64,000 bases of DNA from Sphingobacterium detergens (GTDB lineage Bacteria > Bacteroidota > Bacteroidia > Sphingobacteriales > Sphingobacteriaceae). A program made the translations under genes and the position numbers. Shown piece by piece: positions 53,947 through 61,840 of this stretch. Every line of letters starts with the position of its first letter. Positions within the stretch are counted from its first letter, which is position 1. The notes beneath the pieces were generated by a model. The model ran no database searches, had not been told where the DNA came from, and worked only from the letters and a program-made list of their open reading frames with translations. The stretch spans positions 2,658,500 to 2,722,499 of the forward strand of contig NZ_RAPY01000001.1 of NCBI RefSeq assembly GCF_003610355.1, read 5' to 3'.

Positions 53947-55623
53947 ATGAAAACAAAAAATAAGTTCAGAAAAATAGCTGGTTTTTTAGTTGTCTTGACG
54001 TTAATGGCTTTTAGCTTTTCCTGCAAGAAAATGTACGATAATATAAAACCCTACGCGGAGGAAACTGTGTATCCGCAACGCTATGATACCATCGCCGCCA
54101 AAATCGGCTATGAACGGGTCGAAATTGATCTGATAAAGGCAGGACGGATTCCCTCAAGTCAGATCCGGATGGGAAAATCCAAAAAAACAATTGTTGAATA
54201 TGACAATCAGAAAATCACCATTGATTCATTGGTTTCCTGGCTCAATATCAAAGGACTCAAACAGTCTAAACTGTACCGCTTTAAAGTCTATACCATAGAC
54301 GAATTTGAAAATAAGTCGGTGCCACAGCAAATCGCTGTCATTCCATTTACCGAAAGTGACGTAAAAAACCTGGTCATTGCTTCTCCGCGGATTATGACTT
54401 CACCAAATGCGATGGTCATCGACTGGACGAGCTCACTATCATCCATCCTGTTGACTTATAAAAGCCTTTCTTTTGAATATAAAGATAAGACCGGAAAAGT
54501 AATTACAGGAACCCGCGGGACCTCACCGCGTATATTTGCGGCAAATCTCAATCCCGGATCAACGGTAGCGATGAAGCTGTCCTATAATGTCATCCCGAAA
54601 GTAGGCGGACAGGAAATAGTAGACTCGATCACTTATACACAGACGCTCGATATCACTTTGCCTACCGGAGAGACAACGTTCAATCCAACAGAACGGGATA
54701 TCCTCGTCGCGAATGGGGTCACTACCTTCAATGCGAATGTCGCTGCGGGGATTAAGAAATTGACCTTTCCGATTCATACCAACAGTTTACAGGATTTATT
54801 CTATTTTTCCAATGTAACTGAATTGGATCTGACCGGCGGTGAGCTATTTAACGTTAAAACCCTTGATTACAACAGAAATAGTGTGGTAAAAACGATCGGC
54901 GGCGGTAAGTTTCAGCCTTTTATACGTCATGTATCAACCATATCAAATGCCAATGCGCAAGCGATGTTAGACCTCCTGGATCTGGGGATAATCAAAAAAA
55001 TTAAATATATCCCCAATTCGCTAGGAATAGATGAATTGCTGAAACGCTATGATAGTAAAAACATTGTCGAATGGGTGACACCTCCGGATGAAAGTTTGAT
55101 TCCGATGAATTTCTTTCTGGACGGAAAGATTCAGGACAATAACTGGGCAACGGATATTGTCAATCCGGCGACGGACGCTCCGGCGGGAACAGCTATTGTA
55201 AACCCGATGAAAATCACGCTAAAAGCAGCGAGCGCTTCCTTTGTATTTACACTTCCAAAGGAATATCGTTTTAATATCGCCAATTACAAATATCTTAAAT
55301 TTAAGGTCTATGCACCTGACAAATCTAAATTTACCGGCAGTTACAGCGCTTTCCAAAAATTGTGGCCTAGATTTATGAACTATATGTGGGCATTTTCCAG
55401 TGAAAGTGCCTTTGGTCAGGAGTACTGGGAGCTGGACAGAAATGCTACCCCAATTCCGGACAGCGATCTGACAAAATGGAAGGATGTGACCATTGATTTG
55501 TCCTCAGCAAAAGACAAACACAACAGAGTAATTGTCATTAACATTGGTGGTGAACCCGGCGGAACATTCAGTCCTCCAGCGGATATTACTTATTACTTTG
55601 CTAATTTCAGGTTTTCAAAATAA
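53947..55623 (+). CDS. DUF4998-type lipoprotein with C-terminal beta-sandwich, PUL 3
   Basis: Exported lipoprotein of 558 residues, lipobox AFSFSC (Cys26). The N-terminal domain (30-135) resembles DUF4998 (EETVYPQRYDTIAAKIGYERVEIDL) as in the PUL 1 protein at 9812, but the protein is about 160 residues longer. The extra middle part (around 265-375) has leucine-rich-like strands (NLQ-type ISNVTELDLTGGELFNVKTL region), and the C-terminus (about 395-558) looks like a carbohydrate-binding beta-sandwich (KYLKFKVYAPDKS, WKDVTIDLSSAKD, DITYYFANFRFSK). Likely a surface glycan-binding protein. It is the last gene of PUL 3, followed by a strong terminator. Confidence 0.8.
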   Translation: MKTKNKFRKIAGFLVVLTLMAFSFSCKKMYDNIKPYAEETVYPQRYDTIAAKIGYERVEIDLIKAGRIPSSQIRMGKSKKTIVEYDNQKITIDSLVSWLNIKGLKQSKLYRFKVYTIDEFENKSVPQQIAVIPFTESDVKNLVIASPRIMTSPNAMVIDWTSSLSSILLTYKSLSFEYKDKTGKVITGTRGTSPRIFAANLNPGSTVAMKLSYNVIPKVGGQEIVDSITYTQTLDITLPTGETTFNPTERDILVANGVTTFNANVAAGIKKLTFPIHTNSLQDLFYFSNVTELDLTGGELFNVKTLDYNRNSVVKTIGGGKFQPFIRHVSTISNANAQAMLDLLDLGIIKKIKYIPNSLGIDELLKRYDSKNIVEWVTPPDESLIPMNFFLDGKIQDNNWATDIVNPATDAPAGTAIVNPMKITLKAASASFVFTLPKEYRFNIANYKYLKFKVYAPDKSKFTGSYSAFQKLWPRFMNYMWAFSSESAFGQEYWELDRNATPIPDSDLTKWKDVTIDLSSAKDKHNRVIVINIGGEPGGTFSPPADITYYFANFRFSK

Positions 55624-55705
55624 CACAAAGAAATAATCCCTCAAAGAACCGTTTAGCACGGAATAATCGAAAATAGACCATAAGGGGGATTCGAAAAAAG
55701 GAAAT

Positions 55706-55747
55706 AAAAAAACGGGAGTGTCCACCTTTGGACACTCCCGTTTTTTT
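55706..55747. terminator. Strong bidirectional terminator after PUL 3
   Basis: A 19-bp perfect stem (55706-55724 with 55729-55747) whose core is ACGGGAGTGTCCA, loop CCTT, with A7 and T7 at the ends. It serves PUL 3 and the convergent M48 peptidase gene. Confidence 0.9.
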
Positions 55748-55784
55748 ATTTAATGTGAAGCATATATACTATGCTTGTATTTTT

Positions 55785-56597
55785 TTACTTTTTGTAATAC
55801 CGCATTGCATTCGGAATCTGCTTCTCAATATCGGCAATACGTCTCGCATCGCTTGGGTGAGTGCTCAAGAACTCTGGTTGTCCTTTTTGACTTCCCGCTG
55901 CCATGCGCTTCCAAAATCCAATAGCTTCATTCGGATCGTAACCGGCCAATGCCATGATAATTAATCCTGCCTGATCTGCAGAAGATTCATCGCTGCGTGA
56001 GAACTTTAACTGAGCCAAGCTTCCCCCCAAACCATACAGATTATTAAAAATTCCAAGGGAACTGCTTCCAGTCATTCCTGCTGCTGAGCCCAGAATCTGA
56101 CCGCCCATTTGTAAAGCCATTTGGTTGGACGCCTGTGCTACGGAGTGCTCTTCAATAGCGTGGGCAATTTCGTGTCCCATTACTGTCGCCATACCGGCCT
56201 CGGTACGCGTTACTTGAAGTATTCCTGTATACACAGCCACTTTTCCACCAGGCATACACCAGGCATTCACATCATCACTCTTCACCAGGTTAAATTCCCA
56301 ATTGAAATTATATTTATTGGCGATACCTTTGCTCTGCAAGTATTGATTGACAGCGGTTGCCAAACGGTTACCCACACGTTTTACCATTGCCGCATCAGCC
56401 GTACCAGTAATAACTTTTGTATTATTTTTTGACAAGAAATCTTTGTAAGCCAGTGCAGCCTGTTGGTTGACTTGGTCAGCACTGACTAATTTCAAATATT
56501 TTTTTCCAGTAACAGCCGAAGTAGCACAACCTGACAACCCCGATGCCAGTGCCACACAGGCCATTACGATAGCCGAATACTTAAACATGCTTTTCAT
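55785..56597 (-). CDS. M48 family metallopeptidase lipoprotein (BepA/LoiP-like)
   Basis: Zinc peptidase of family M48 in the periplasm, probably anchored as a lipoprotein (LASGLSGCA). The ATG at 56595-56597 (MKSMFKYSAI) gives a normal lipoprotein signal; upstream in-frame ATGs at 56615 and 56636 are less likely. The zinc motif MGHEIAHAIEEH and the downstream glutamate in SRSDESSADQAG are intact. The short single-domain architecture matches LoiP-like members, which act in outer-membrane protein quality control in Enterobacteria. Monocistronic and convergent with PUL 3. Confidence 0.92.
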   Translation of the reverse strand: MKSMFKYSAIVMACVALASGLSGCATSAVTGKKYLKLVSADQVNQQAALAYKDFLSKNNTKVITGTADAAMVKRVGNRLATAVNQYLQSKGIANKYNFNWEFNLVKSDDVNAWCMPGGKVAVYTGILQVTRTEAGMATVMGHEIAHAIEEHSVAQASNQMALQMGGQILGSAAGMTGSSSLGIFNNLYGLGGSLAQLKFSRSDESSADQAGLIIMALAGYDPNEAIGFWKRMAAGSQKGQPEFLSTHPSDARRIADIEKQIPNAMRYYKK

Positions 56598-56775
56598 ATG
56601 TATCTTATTATTCATCTGTGTTTGTTTCAATTGCATTCATGAGCTCACAGGCCCAGTCTCGTTTTTAATGTTGTATGGAATGTTGGGGCTAGATTCGGCA
56701 GGTTCTCTGTTTTTTCCAGCGCAGCTATTTCATAATAATCTATTAAATACTTTTTTTAGGATGCAATTATTGTGC

Positions 56776-57426
56776 CTATTCTTTTGCCTTGTTTCTTTTC
56801 TTGAATAGATAAATCTTGGATTCATGTCCTTTTAGCAGGCGCTCAATATTCTTTTGATGGGTAATTAATAGCAGTGTACAGATGGCGATGCCATAAAGCA
56901 ATACCGAAGGAATGGTAGTCTTAAAAATAAATGCCAAGCTAAATGGAAAAGCAAAACCGGCCGAAATTGAACTTAGGGACACGTAATGTGTCGTCAATAG
57001 GATAATGATAAATACGGATACACAAACTAAAGCTGCCGGTGTATGTATCGCCAAAATCATCCCACACAATGTCGCTACGCCTTTTCCTCCCCGGAAGCCC
57101 GCAAATACAGGAAATAGGTGACCTATTACCGCAATCACTCCCAAGGCCAACTGAAAATTAACGAACTGAACATCACTGGTATTTTGGCCCAACTCAATCA
57201 GATAAGCGAGATTTGTTGCTGTCCACCCCTTGAATATATCTACAAACATCACGATGGAGCCGGCACGCGGTCCTAATACGCGAAAGGTGTTAGTCGCTCC
57301 AGCATTACCACTCCCATACTCACGAACATCTACGCCATAAAATGCCTGACCCAACCAAACTGCTGTAGGTATAGAACCAAACAAATAAGCTAGTAATACT
57401 GCAATTACTAAATAAATCGATATCAT
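56776..57426 (-). CDS. plsY: Acyl-phosphate:glycerol-3-phosphate acyltransferase
   Basis: Membrane enzyme of 216 residues that makes lysophosphatidic acid from acyl-phosphate and glycerol-3-phosphate, the first step of phospholipid synthesis. The three conserved motifs are visible: GSIPTAVWLGQAFYGVDVREYGSGNAGATN-type segment (about 17-46), VIGHLFPVFAGFRGGKGVAT near 98-117, and a later loop with HQKN. About five transmembrane segments. It lies 16 bp downstream of nadC and shares its transcript. Confidence 0.95.
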   Translation of the reverse strand: MISIYLVIAVLLAYLFGSIPTAVWLGQAFYGVDVREYGSGNAGATNTFRVLGPRAGSIVMFVDIFKGWTATNLAYLIELGQNTSDVQFVNFQLALGVIAVIGHLFPVFAGFRGGKGVATLCGMILAIHTPAALVCVSVFIIILLTTHYVSLSSISAGFAFPFSLAFIFKTTIPSVLLYGIAICTLLLITHQKNIERLLKGHESKIYLFKKRNKAKE

Positions 57427-57442
57427 TAAATTAAATCAGTTC

Positions 57443-58300
57443 TTATAATAATTTGGCTTTCAGACTTAGATCTAAGCTCTTGACACTGTGTGTCAAAGCA
57501 CCCACCGAGATATAGTCTACTCCAGCCTCTGCATAGGCCCGAATGGTTTCAAATGTTATTCCCCCAGAAGCTTCTGTCTTAAATCGATGATCGATAATTT
57601 TAACAGCTTTGGCCACATCCGCAGGTGAAAAATTATCCAACATGATTCGGTCCACTTCGCCAAAGTTAAGAACTTCGTCAAGTTCCGCAAAATTTCGGAC
57701 CTCTATTTCTATTTCAATTGGTTTATTTAATTTCTTTCGATAGTCATTTGCGCGTGTCAACGCCGATACAATTCCACCGCTATAATCCACATGATTGTCT
57801 TTGATCAGAATCATATCGAATAATCCAAACCGGTGATTGGTACCGCCACCTATTTTGACCGCTTCTTTCTCCAATACCCGCAGTAAAGGTGTTGTCTTAC
57901 GAGTATCCAATACCTGCGTATCCGTACCTTTCAACAGCTCCACATATTTTCGGGTTGTCGTCGCTATACCACTCATACGTTGCATCACATTCAATACCAA
58001 ACGCTCTGCCAGTAGAATACTCTGGATATTTCCGCGAACATAAAATGCGATATCACCAACTTTTACCTGGCTTCCATCAGGAATAAATACCTCACAGGTC
58101 AAGGTTTCATCGATGTAACTCATGATCGCCTGAGCAACTTCTACGCCTGCCAAAATACCGTCGTCCTTAACAATCAGTTTTGCCTCTCCTTGTGCGTCCA
58201 CCTCTATCGTGGATAAAGAGGTATGATCACCATCTCCGAGATCTTCCGCGACTGATTGTTTTACAAACTGCGCCAAATAATCCTTGATTTCCTTCTCCAT
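57443..58300 (-). CDS. nadC: Nicotinate-nucleotide pyrophosphorylase (carboxylating)
   Basis: Cytoplasmic enzyme of 285 residues forming nicotinate mononucleotide from quinolinate and PRPP in de novo NAD synthesis. Motifs: ERLVLNVMQRMSGIAT (about 121-136), DTRKTTPLLRVLEKEAVKIGG (154-174), HRFGLFDMILIKDNH (178-192) and the C-terminal EASGGITFETIRAYAEAGVDYISVGALTHS (about 241-270), in the usual order. Full length. It precedes plsY by 16 bp and follows the DUF4783 gene by 76 bp. Confidence 0.95.
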   Translation of the reverse strand: MEKEIKDYLAQFVKQSVAEDLGDGDHTSLSTIEVDAQGEAKLIVKDDGILAGVEVAQAIMSYIDETLTCEVFIPDGSQVKVGDIAFYVRGNIQSILLAERLVLNVMQRMSGIATTTRKYVELLKGTDTQVLDTRKTTPLLRVLEKEAVKIGGGTNHRFGLFDMILIKDNHVDYSGGIVSALTRANDYRKKLNKPIEIEIEVRNFAELDEVLNFGEVDRIMLDNFSPADVAKAVKIIDHRFKTEASGGITFETIRAYAEAGVDYISVGALTHSVKSLDLSLKAKLL

Positions 58301-58376
58301 AAATACAATTTATTGGGCTAAGATGTGGAATAATTTTTTAATCGAAAAATAGAATGATAAAAAAATAGCGTCTGAC

Positions 58377-58835
58377 CTAACTTTTATCGATCCGAAGTTC
58401 TTCTATTGTCTGACTATTGGATCCCGCACTTATCTTGATAAATACCCGGTAATTGGCTTGTTCTGTCGCTAATGAAAAGGTGAAGTATTGATAACCATTG
58501 TTTGCATTACTCGCTTGGGTCAGTTTGACGGTCTTGGGTTTATGTTGGTTAAAAAATGTACCCAACATAATCTCGGATTGATATTTGGTATACACACCAT
58601 TTTCTCCCAATAGGGACAAGGTCAGATTGGAACCAAAATACTTCGCGATATTCTTCGCATTCCCCTCCCTTAAATACGTTTTAAGTTCTTCGGAAATACT
58701 TCCCAAAGACTCCTCTCCTTCCCGTACAACAGGCTGTGATGAATAGTTTAAATCTTTCAAAAGATGCCCTGAGGCGTTAGTGTGTATAAAAAGACTATAA
58801 ACAAATATAAATACGCAATAGCTTAAAAGTTTCAT
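58377..58835 (-). CDS. DUF4783 family exported protein
   Basis: Small exported protein of about 152 residues. The ATG at 58833-58835 (MKLLSYCVF) begins a signal peptide ending near NASG; the longer frame to 58868 adds an unlikely leader. The mature part is a cone-shaped DUF4783 domain (LKTYLREGNAKNIAKYFGSNLTLSLLGENGVYTKYQSEIML near 55-100) with an NTF2-like pattern and ends in ELRIDKS. The family is found in Bacteroidota, often beside nadC; function unknown. It is probably the first gene of the DUF4783-nadC-plsY unit, divergent from gpmI. Confidence 0.85.
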   Translation of the reverse strand: MKLLSYCVFIFVYSLFIHTNASGHLLKDLNYSSQPVVREGEESLGSISEELKTYLREGNAKNIAKYFGSNLTLSLLGENGVYTKYQSEIMLGTFFNQHKPKTVKLTQASNANNGYQYFTFSLATEQANYRVFIKISAGSNSQTIEELRIDKS

Positions 58836-58892
58836 ATAGCTCAAAATAAGACAGAACAGTTTCCACAATAGATGTAATCAATCATTAGGTAG

Positions 58893-58921
58893 CATAGTTT
58901 ATACCAAACATAAACTATGCC
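58893..58921. promoter_or_regulatory. Palindrome over a candidate DUF4783 promoter
   Basis: GCATAGTTTAT (58893-58903) and ATAAACTATGC (58911-58921) are perfect 11-bp arms around a 7-nt loop. On the minus strand they include TATGTTTG, an exact -7 match; no clear -33 box is seen. It could be an operator for DUF4783-nadC. Confidence 0.45.
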
Positions 58922-58971
58922 ACAAACCTATAAAATTATTGCATATAAACAAGGGAAGATTTTAAAGACGC

Positions 58972-59003
58972 ATTGATAGATTCTAAAATTAAGGTTATCT
59001 TTG
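58972..59003 (+). promoter_or_regulatory. gpmI promoter, nearly leaderless
   Basis: ATTG (58972-58975), 20-nt spacer, TATCTTTG (58996-59003), an exact -7 match. The start codon of gpmI is at 59011, only 7 nt after the -7 box, so the transcript would begin at or next to the ATG. Confidence 0.65.
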
Positions 59004-59010
59004 TTATACG

Positions 59011-60543
59011 ATGAATAAGAAAAAAGTTGCACTCATGATCCTAGACGGACTAGGATACGGAAAACATGATAAATCAAATGCAGTTGAAGCTGCAAATACC
59101 CCATTTTTAGATCATTTATTGGAAACATACCCAAATTCAAGTCTGGAAGCTTCTGGTGAAGCCGTTGGCCTTCCTGATGGACAGATGGGTAACTCTGAGG
59201 TTGGCCACATGAATCTTGGCGCCGGAAGAGTTGTCTATCAAGAATTAGGACGTATCCACAAAGCGGTAAATGATGGCGTATTCAACACAGATATCGTTAT
59301 CCAGGACGCATTTAAGTATGCGCTTGAAAATAATAAAAAAGTACACTTTATCGGTTTACTTTCGGATGGTGGTGTACATGCACACACCAAGCACCTTAAA
59401 GGTCTTTGTGATGCCGCCAAACATGCTGGACTAAACAGTGAGCAGGTCTTCATTCATGCTTTTCTGGATGGTCGTGATACTGACCCTAATTCGGGAATCG
59501 GCTATGTTAAAGATCTACAAGAATATCTAAAAACGACTTCAGGCACATTCGCTTCTGCCATTGGTAGATATTACGCGATGGACCGTGACAACAGATGGGA
59601 ACGCGTTAAGTTGGCTTATGATCTTTTGGTGAAAGCCGAAGGTGAAAAAACCAATGACCTGGTTGCTGCAATCCAAAAATCATACGATGCTGGAGTAACA
59701 GACGAATTTGTTAAACCAATCGCCTTGGTTAATGAAGATGGTACTGCCGTAGCAACAATCCAGGAAGGTGATGTGGTCTTCTGTTACAATTTCAGAACAG
59801 ACCGCGGTCGTGAAATCAGCATTGCACTGACACAGAAAGCTTTCCCTGAGTATGATCTTGTACCGTTGAACCTGTACTATGTCACACTAACAGCCTATGA
59901 CGAAACCTTCAAAAATGTACGTGTTGTTTTCCAAAAAGATAACCTGACGAATACTTTGGGTGAAGTATTGGAAGCCAATCATAAAACACAGACCCGTATT
60001 GCCGAAACTGAAAAATATCCACACGTGACATTCTTCTTTTCGGGTGGCCGTGAACAACAATTCGAAGGTGAGAACCGTCTTTTGGTCCCTTCTCCGAAAG
60101 TGGCTACTTACGATCTTCAACCTGAAATGTCTGCAAATGGAATCACTGAAGCAATCGTCAATGATATGGAAACTCTTCAGCCCGACTTTATCTGTCTCAA
60201 TTTTGCAAATCCAGATATGGTAGGTCATACCGGTGTATTTGAGGCTGTCGTAAAAGCAGTAGAAACGGTAGATCAATGCACAAAAACAGTGGTGGAAACA
60301 GGATTGAAAAATGGTTATTCATTTATCATCTTGGCTGATCACGGTAATTCAGAATTTATGGTCAATGAAGATGGATCACCAAATACGGCGCATACAACCA
60401 ATTTGGTTCCTTGTATCTTGATTGATGATCACTACAAAAAAATCGCAGATGGTAAATTGGGTGATATCGCTCCAACCGTTCTCAAACTTTTGGGCGTAGA
60501 TATCCCCGTTGAAATGACAGGAAATGTATTGGTATCAGAATAA
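59011..60543 (+). CDS. gpmI: 2,3-bisphosphoglycerate-independent phosphoglycerate mutase
   Basis: Glycolytic enzyme interconverting 3- and 2-phosphoglycerate, 510 residues, manganese dependent, alkaline-phosphatase superfamily. KKVALMILDGLGYG at the N-terminus fixes the start; Ser62 in GQMGNSEVGHMNLGAGR is the phosphorylated nucleophile; DGRDTDPNSG near 153-162, NFRTDRGREIS near 264-274, FANPDMVGHTG near 402-412 and LADHGNSEF near 450 are the other metal or substrate motifs. Full length and intact. Its last 20 bp overlap the downstream lipoprotein frame, and its terminator lies inside that gene. Confidence 0.97.
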   Translation: MNKKKVALMILDGLGYGKHDKSNAVEAANTPFLDHLLETYPNSSLEASGEAVGLPDGQMGNSEVGHMNLGAGRVVYQELGRIHKAVNDGVFNTDIVIQDAFKYALENNKKVHFIGLLSDGGVHAHTKHLKGLCDAAKHAGLNSEQVFIHAFLDGRDTDPNSGIGYVKDLQEYLKTTSGTFASAIGRYYAMDRDNRWERVKLAYDLLVKAEGEKTNDLVAAIQKSYDAGVTDEFVKPIALVNEDGTAVATIQEGDVVFCYNFRTDRGREISIALTQKAFPEYDLVPLNLYYVTLTAYDETFKNVRVVFQKDNLTNTLGEVLEANHKTQTRIAETEKYPHVTFFFSGGREQQFEGENRLLVPSPKVATYDLQPEMSANGITEAIVNDMETLQPDFICLNFANPDMVGHTGVFEAVVKAVETVDQCTKTVVETGLKNGYSFIILADHGNSEFMVNEDGSPNTAHTTNLVPCILIDDHYKKIADGKLGDIAPTVLKLLGVDIPVEMTGNVLVSE

Positions 60544-61114
60544 GAATTTATATAAAAAAGTAAGCAGCGCACTTCCACTATTGGTGGGAAGTGCGCTACT
60601 TTTTTGGAGCTGTAGCTCCCCCTCAAGCCATCAGAAAGCTAAAAAAACGACGGATATCTTTTCGGTAGACTCTTTTTTCAGTGCCGAAGCACAACGCTTG
60701 CAGCAACTCAACCCTTCGGTGTTAAAATCCGTCAACAAAGACGGTGAAAAAGAACAACGTGAGCTCAAAATTGAAAACTGGAAAAATGAACTTTCAGCGT
60801 TCCAGTCTGCGGATATCAGCAAAAATTTTGATCCCGCACTCTACGATGTCAAAGCCGTAGATTGTGTAACGGAATTTACTGCCAAAAAGAAGGAACTGCA
60901 GATACAAAAACTCCGAATTGAGTTTGATCGTAAAAACGAAAAGGTTAAACACATCCAGATCGATAAAAAGATCGCAAACTCTCTTTATGATAGTGAGGAA
61001 AAACTGGATTATTATATCGACTCATTGTACAGTATTGTAAAACTCCAGGATGTACAAGGACTCGATGCAAACCAATATGAAATTATTGGGCGATTTGTAC
61101 AATCAAAAAAATAA
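60524..61114 (+). CDS. Hypothetical lipoprotein, 196 aa
   Basis: Predicted lipoprotein of unknown family: an N-terminal MYWYQNKNLYKKVSS leader, hydrophobic stretch ALPLLVGSALLFW and Cys30 (SCSS). The mature part is highly charged and helical (KKTTDIFSVDSFF, ELKIENWKNELSAFQ, KKKELQIQKLRIEFDRKNEKVKHIQI), with a Lys-rich centre. The only sensible start is the ATG at 60524, inside the end of gpmI. The first 25 codons contain a strong terminator hairpin, so expression likely requires read-through, or the hairpin attenuates it. A separate terminator at 61124-61159 follows the stop codon, which supports a real transcript of this gene. Confidence 0.72.
   Translation: MYWYQNKNLYKKVSSALPLLVGSALLFWSCSSPSSHQKAKKTTDIFSVDSFFSAEAQRLQQLNPSVLKSVNKDGEKEQRELKIENWKNELSAFQSADISKNFDPALYDVKAVDCVTEFTAKKKELQIQKLRIEFDRKNEKVKHIQIDKKIANSLYDSEEKLDYYIDSLYSIVKLQDVQGLDANQYEIIGRFVQSKK
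60554..60605 (+). terminator. Terminator hairpin inside the lipoprotein signal-peptide codons
   Basis: AGCGCACTTCC (60566-60576) and GGAAGTGCGCT (60587-60597) give an 11-bp GC-rich stem, extended by AAAAAAGT/ACTTTTTT and followed by TTTTT. It starts 10 bp after the gpmI stop and lies wholly in the coding region of the next gene. Confidence 0.8.
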
Positions 61115-61123
61115 CTCATGCTG

Positions 61124-61159
61124 AAAAATGTCTTTATACCCATTCATAAAGACATTTTT
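61124..61159 (+). terminator. Terminator after the 196-aa lipoprotein gene
   Basis: AAAAATGTCTTTAT (61124-61137) pairs over 14 bp with ATAAAGACATTTTT (61146-61159), followed by more T. Confidence 0.85.
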
Positions 61160-61193
61160 TTATCCCCCAATACAAACAAAGAAATGCAACATC

Positions 61194-61224
61194 ATTGCTT
61201 TATTTGTATTTTTTCTTATCTTTG
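61194..61224 (+). promoter_or_regulatory. Promoter of the His-rich protein gene
   Basis: ATTG (61194-61197), 19-nt spacer, TATCTTTG (61217-61224), an exact -7 match and the same pair as at gpmI. A small hairpin GGCCT-GCAA-AGGCC (61235-61248) follows in the leader. Confidence 0.65.
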
Positions 61225-61265
61225 CCTCATTAATGGCCTGCAAAGGCCTCGTATAGAAAAATAAA

Positions 61266-61580
61266 GTGCGCAATATTTCATTGAACAAATTAGCAGCGTT
61301 AACGCTTTTAATGACCTTTCTAATCGGTCAGTTCATTGTCTATACCCATTCCCATGAGTCGCCGGCATTAAGTATAGTGGACTGCAGTCCCAAAAAACAC
61401 CATGCGGACCATCCAAAATGTTCTATTTGCGACCAAAATTCACACCCGCAGTTACTCTTTCATTTTAGCCAAAATGAAATTTCTCTTCCTGAACGGGAAA
61501 TAGCATTTGGTTTCTTTGTCCCCAGTGACCAAATGATCAGTGCATTGCTATCTGGCAATCGCGGTCCCCCCATTTGTTAA
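61266..61580 (+). CDS. Small His/Cys-rich exported protein, probably metal related
   Basis: A protein of 104 residues starting with GTG at 61266 (a TTG at 61281 is the only other option). The N-terminal hydrophobic segment (LAALTLLMTFLIGQFIVY) is a signal peptide or anchor, directly followed by THSHE and then CSPKKHHADHPKCSICDQNSHPQ, an unusually dense cluster of His and Cys that could bind Zn, Cu or Fe ions. The C-terminus GNRGPPIC resembles that of short proteins found before TonB receptors of the metal class in Bacteroidota. No characterised family recognised. It has its own promoter and precedes the TonB-dependent receptor by 260 bp. Confidence 0.75.
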   Translation: MRNISLNKLAALTLLMTFLIGQFIVYTHSHESPALSIVDCSPKKHHADHPKCSICDQNSHPQLLFHFSQNEISLPEREIAFGFFVPSDQMISALLSGNRGPPIC

Positions 61581-61840
61581 ATTTCATCCACGATGCGACA
61601 ACAAAGCTTTTATGGAAAGCCTTGTTTACTATGATCAGGAAGCAAAGCACCAAAATTTTGGTGATTGCTACTGGCGTATTCATAATGGATTTCCCTCTTA
61701 ATTTAACAATCAAGCAATTCAATGATGAATTTCTCCGTATTGAACAAGTTATTTTTCATGACTGATGAAAAAGCAATTTTAATGCGACAGGCTATCATTT
61801 GGATAGGCACCATCTACTGATGGCATAAAAATATTTACAG

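Noticed and set aside
61574..61765. 63-aa frame between the His-rich protein and the receptor
   Set aside because: Overlaps the upstream stop, has no recognisable feature and no initiation context.
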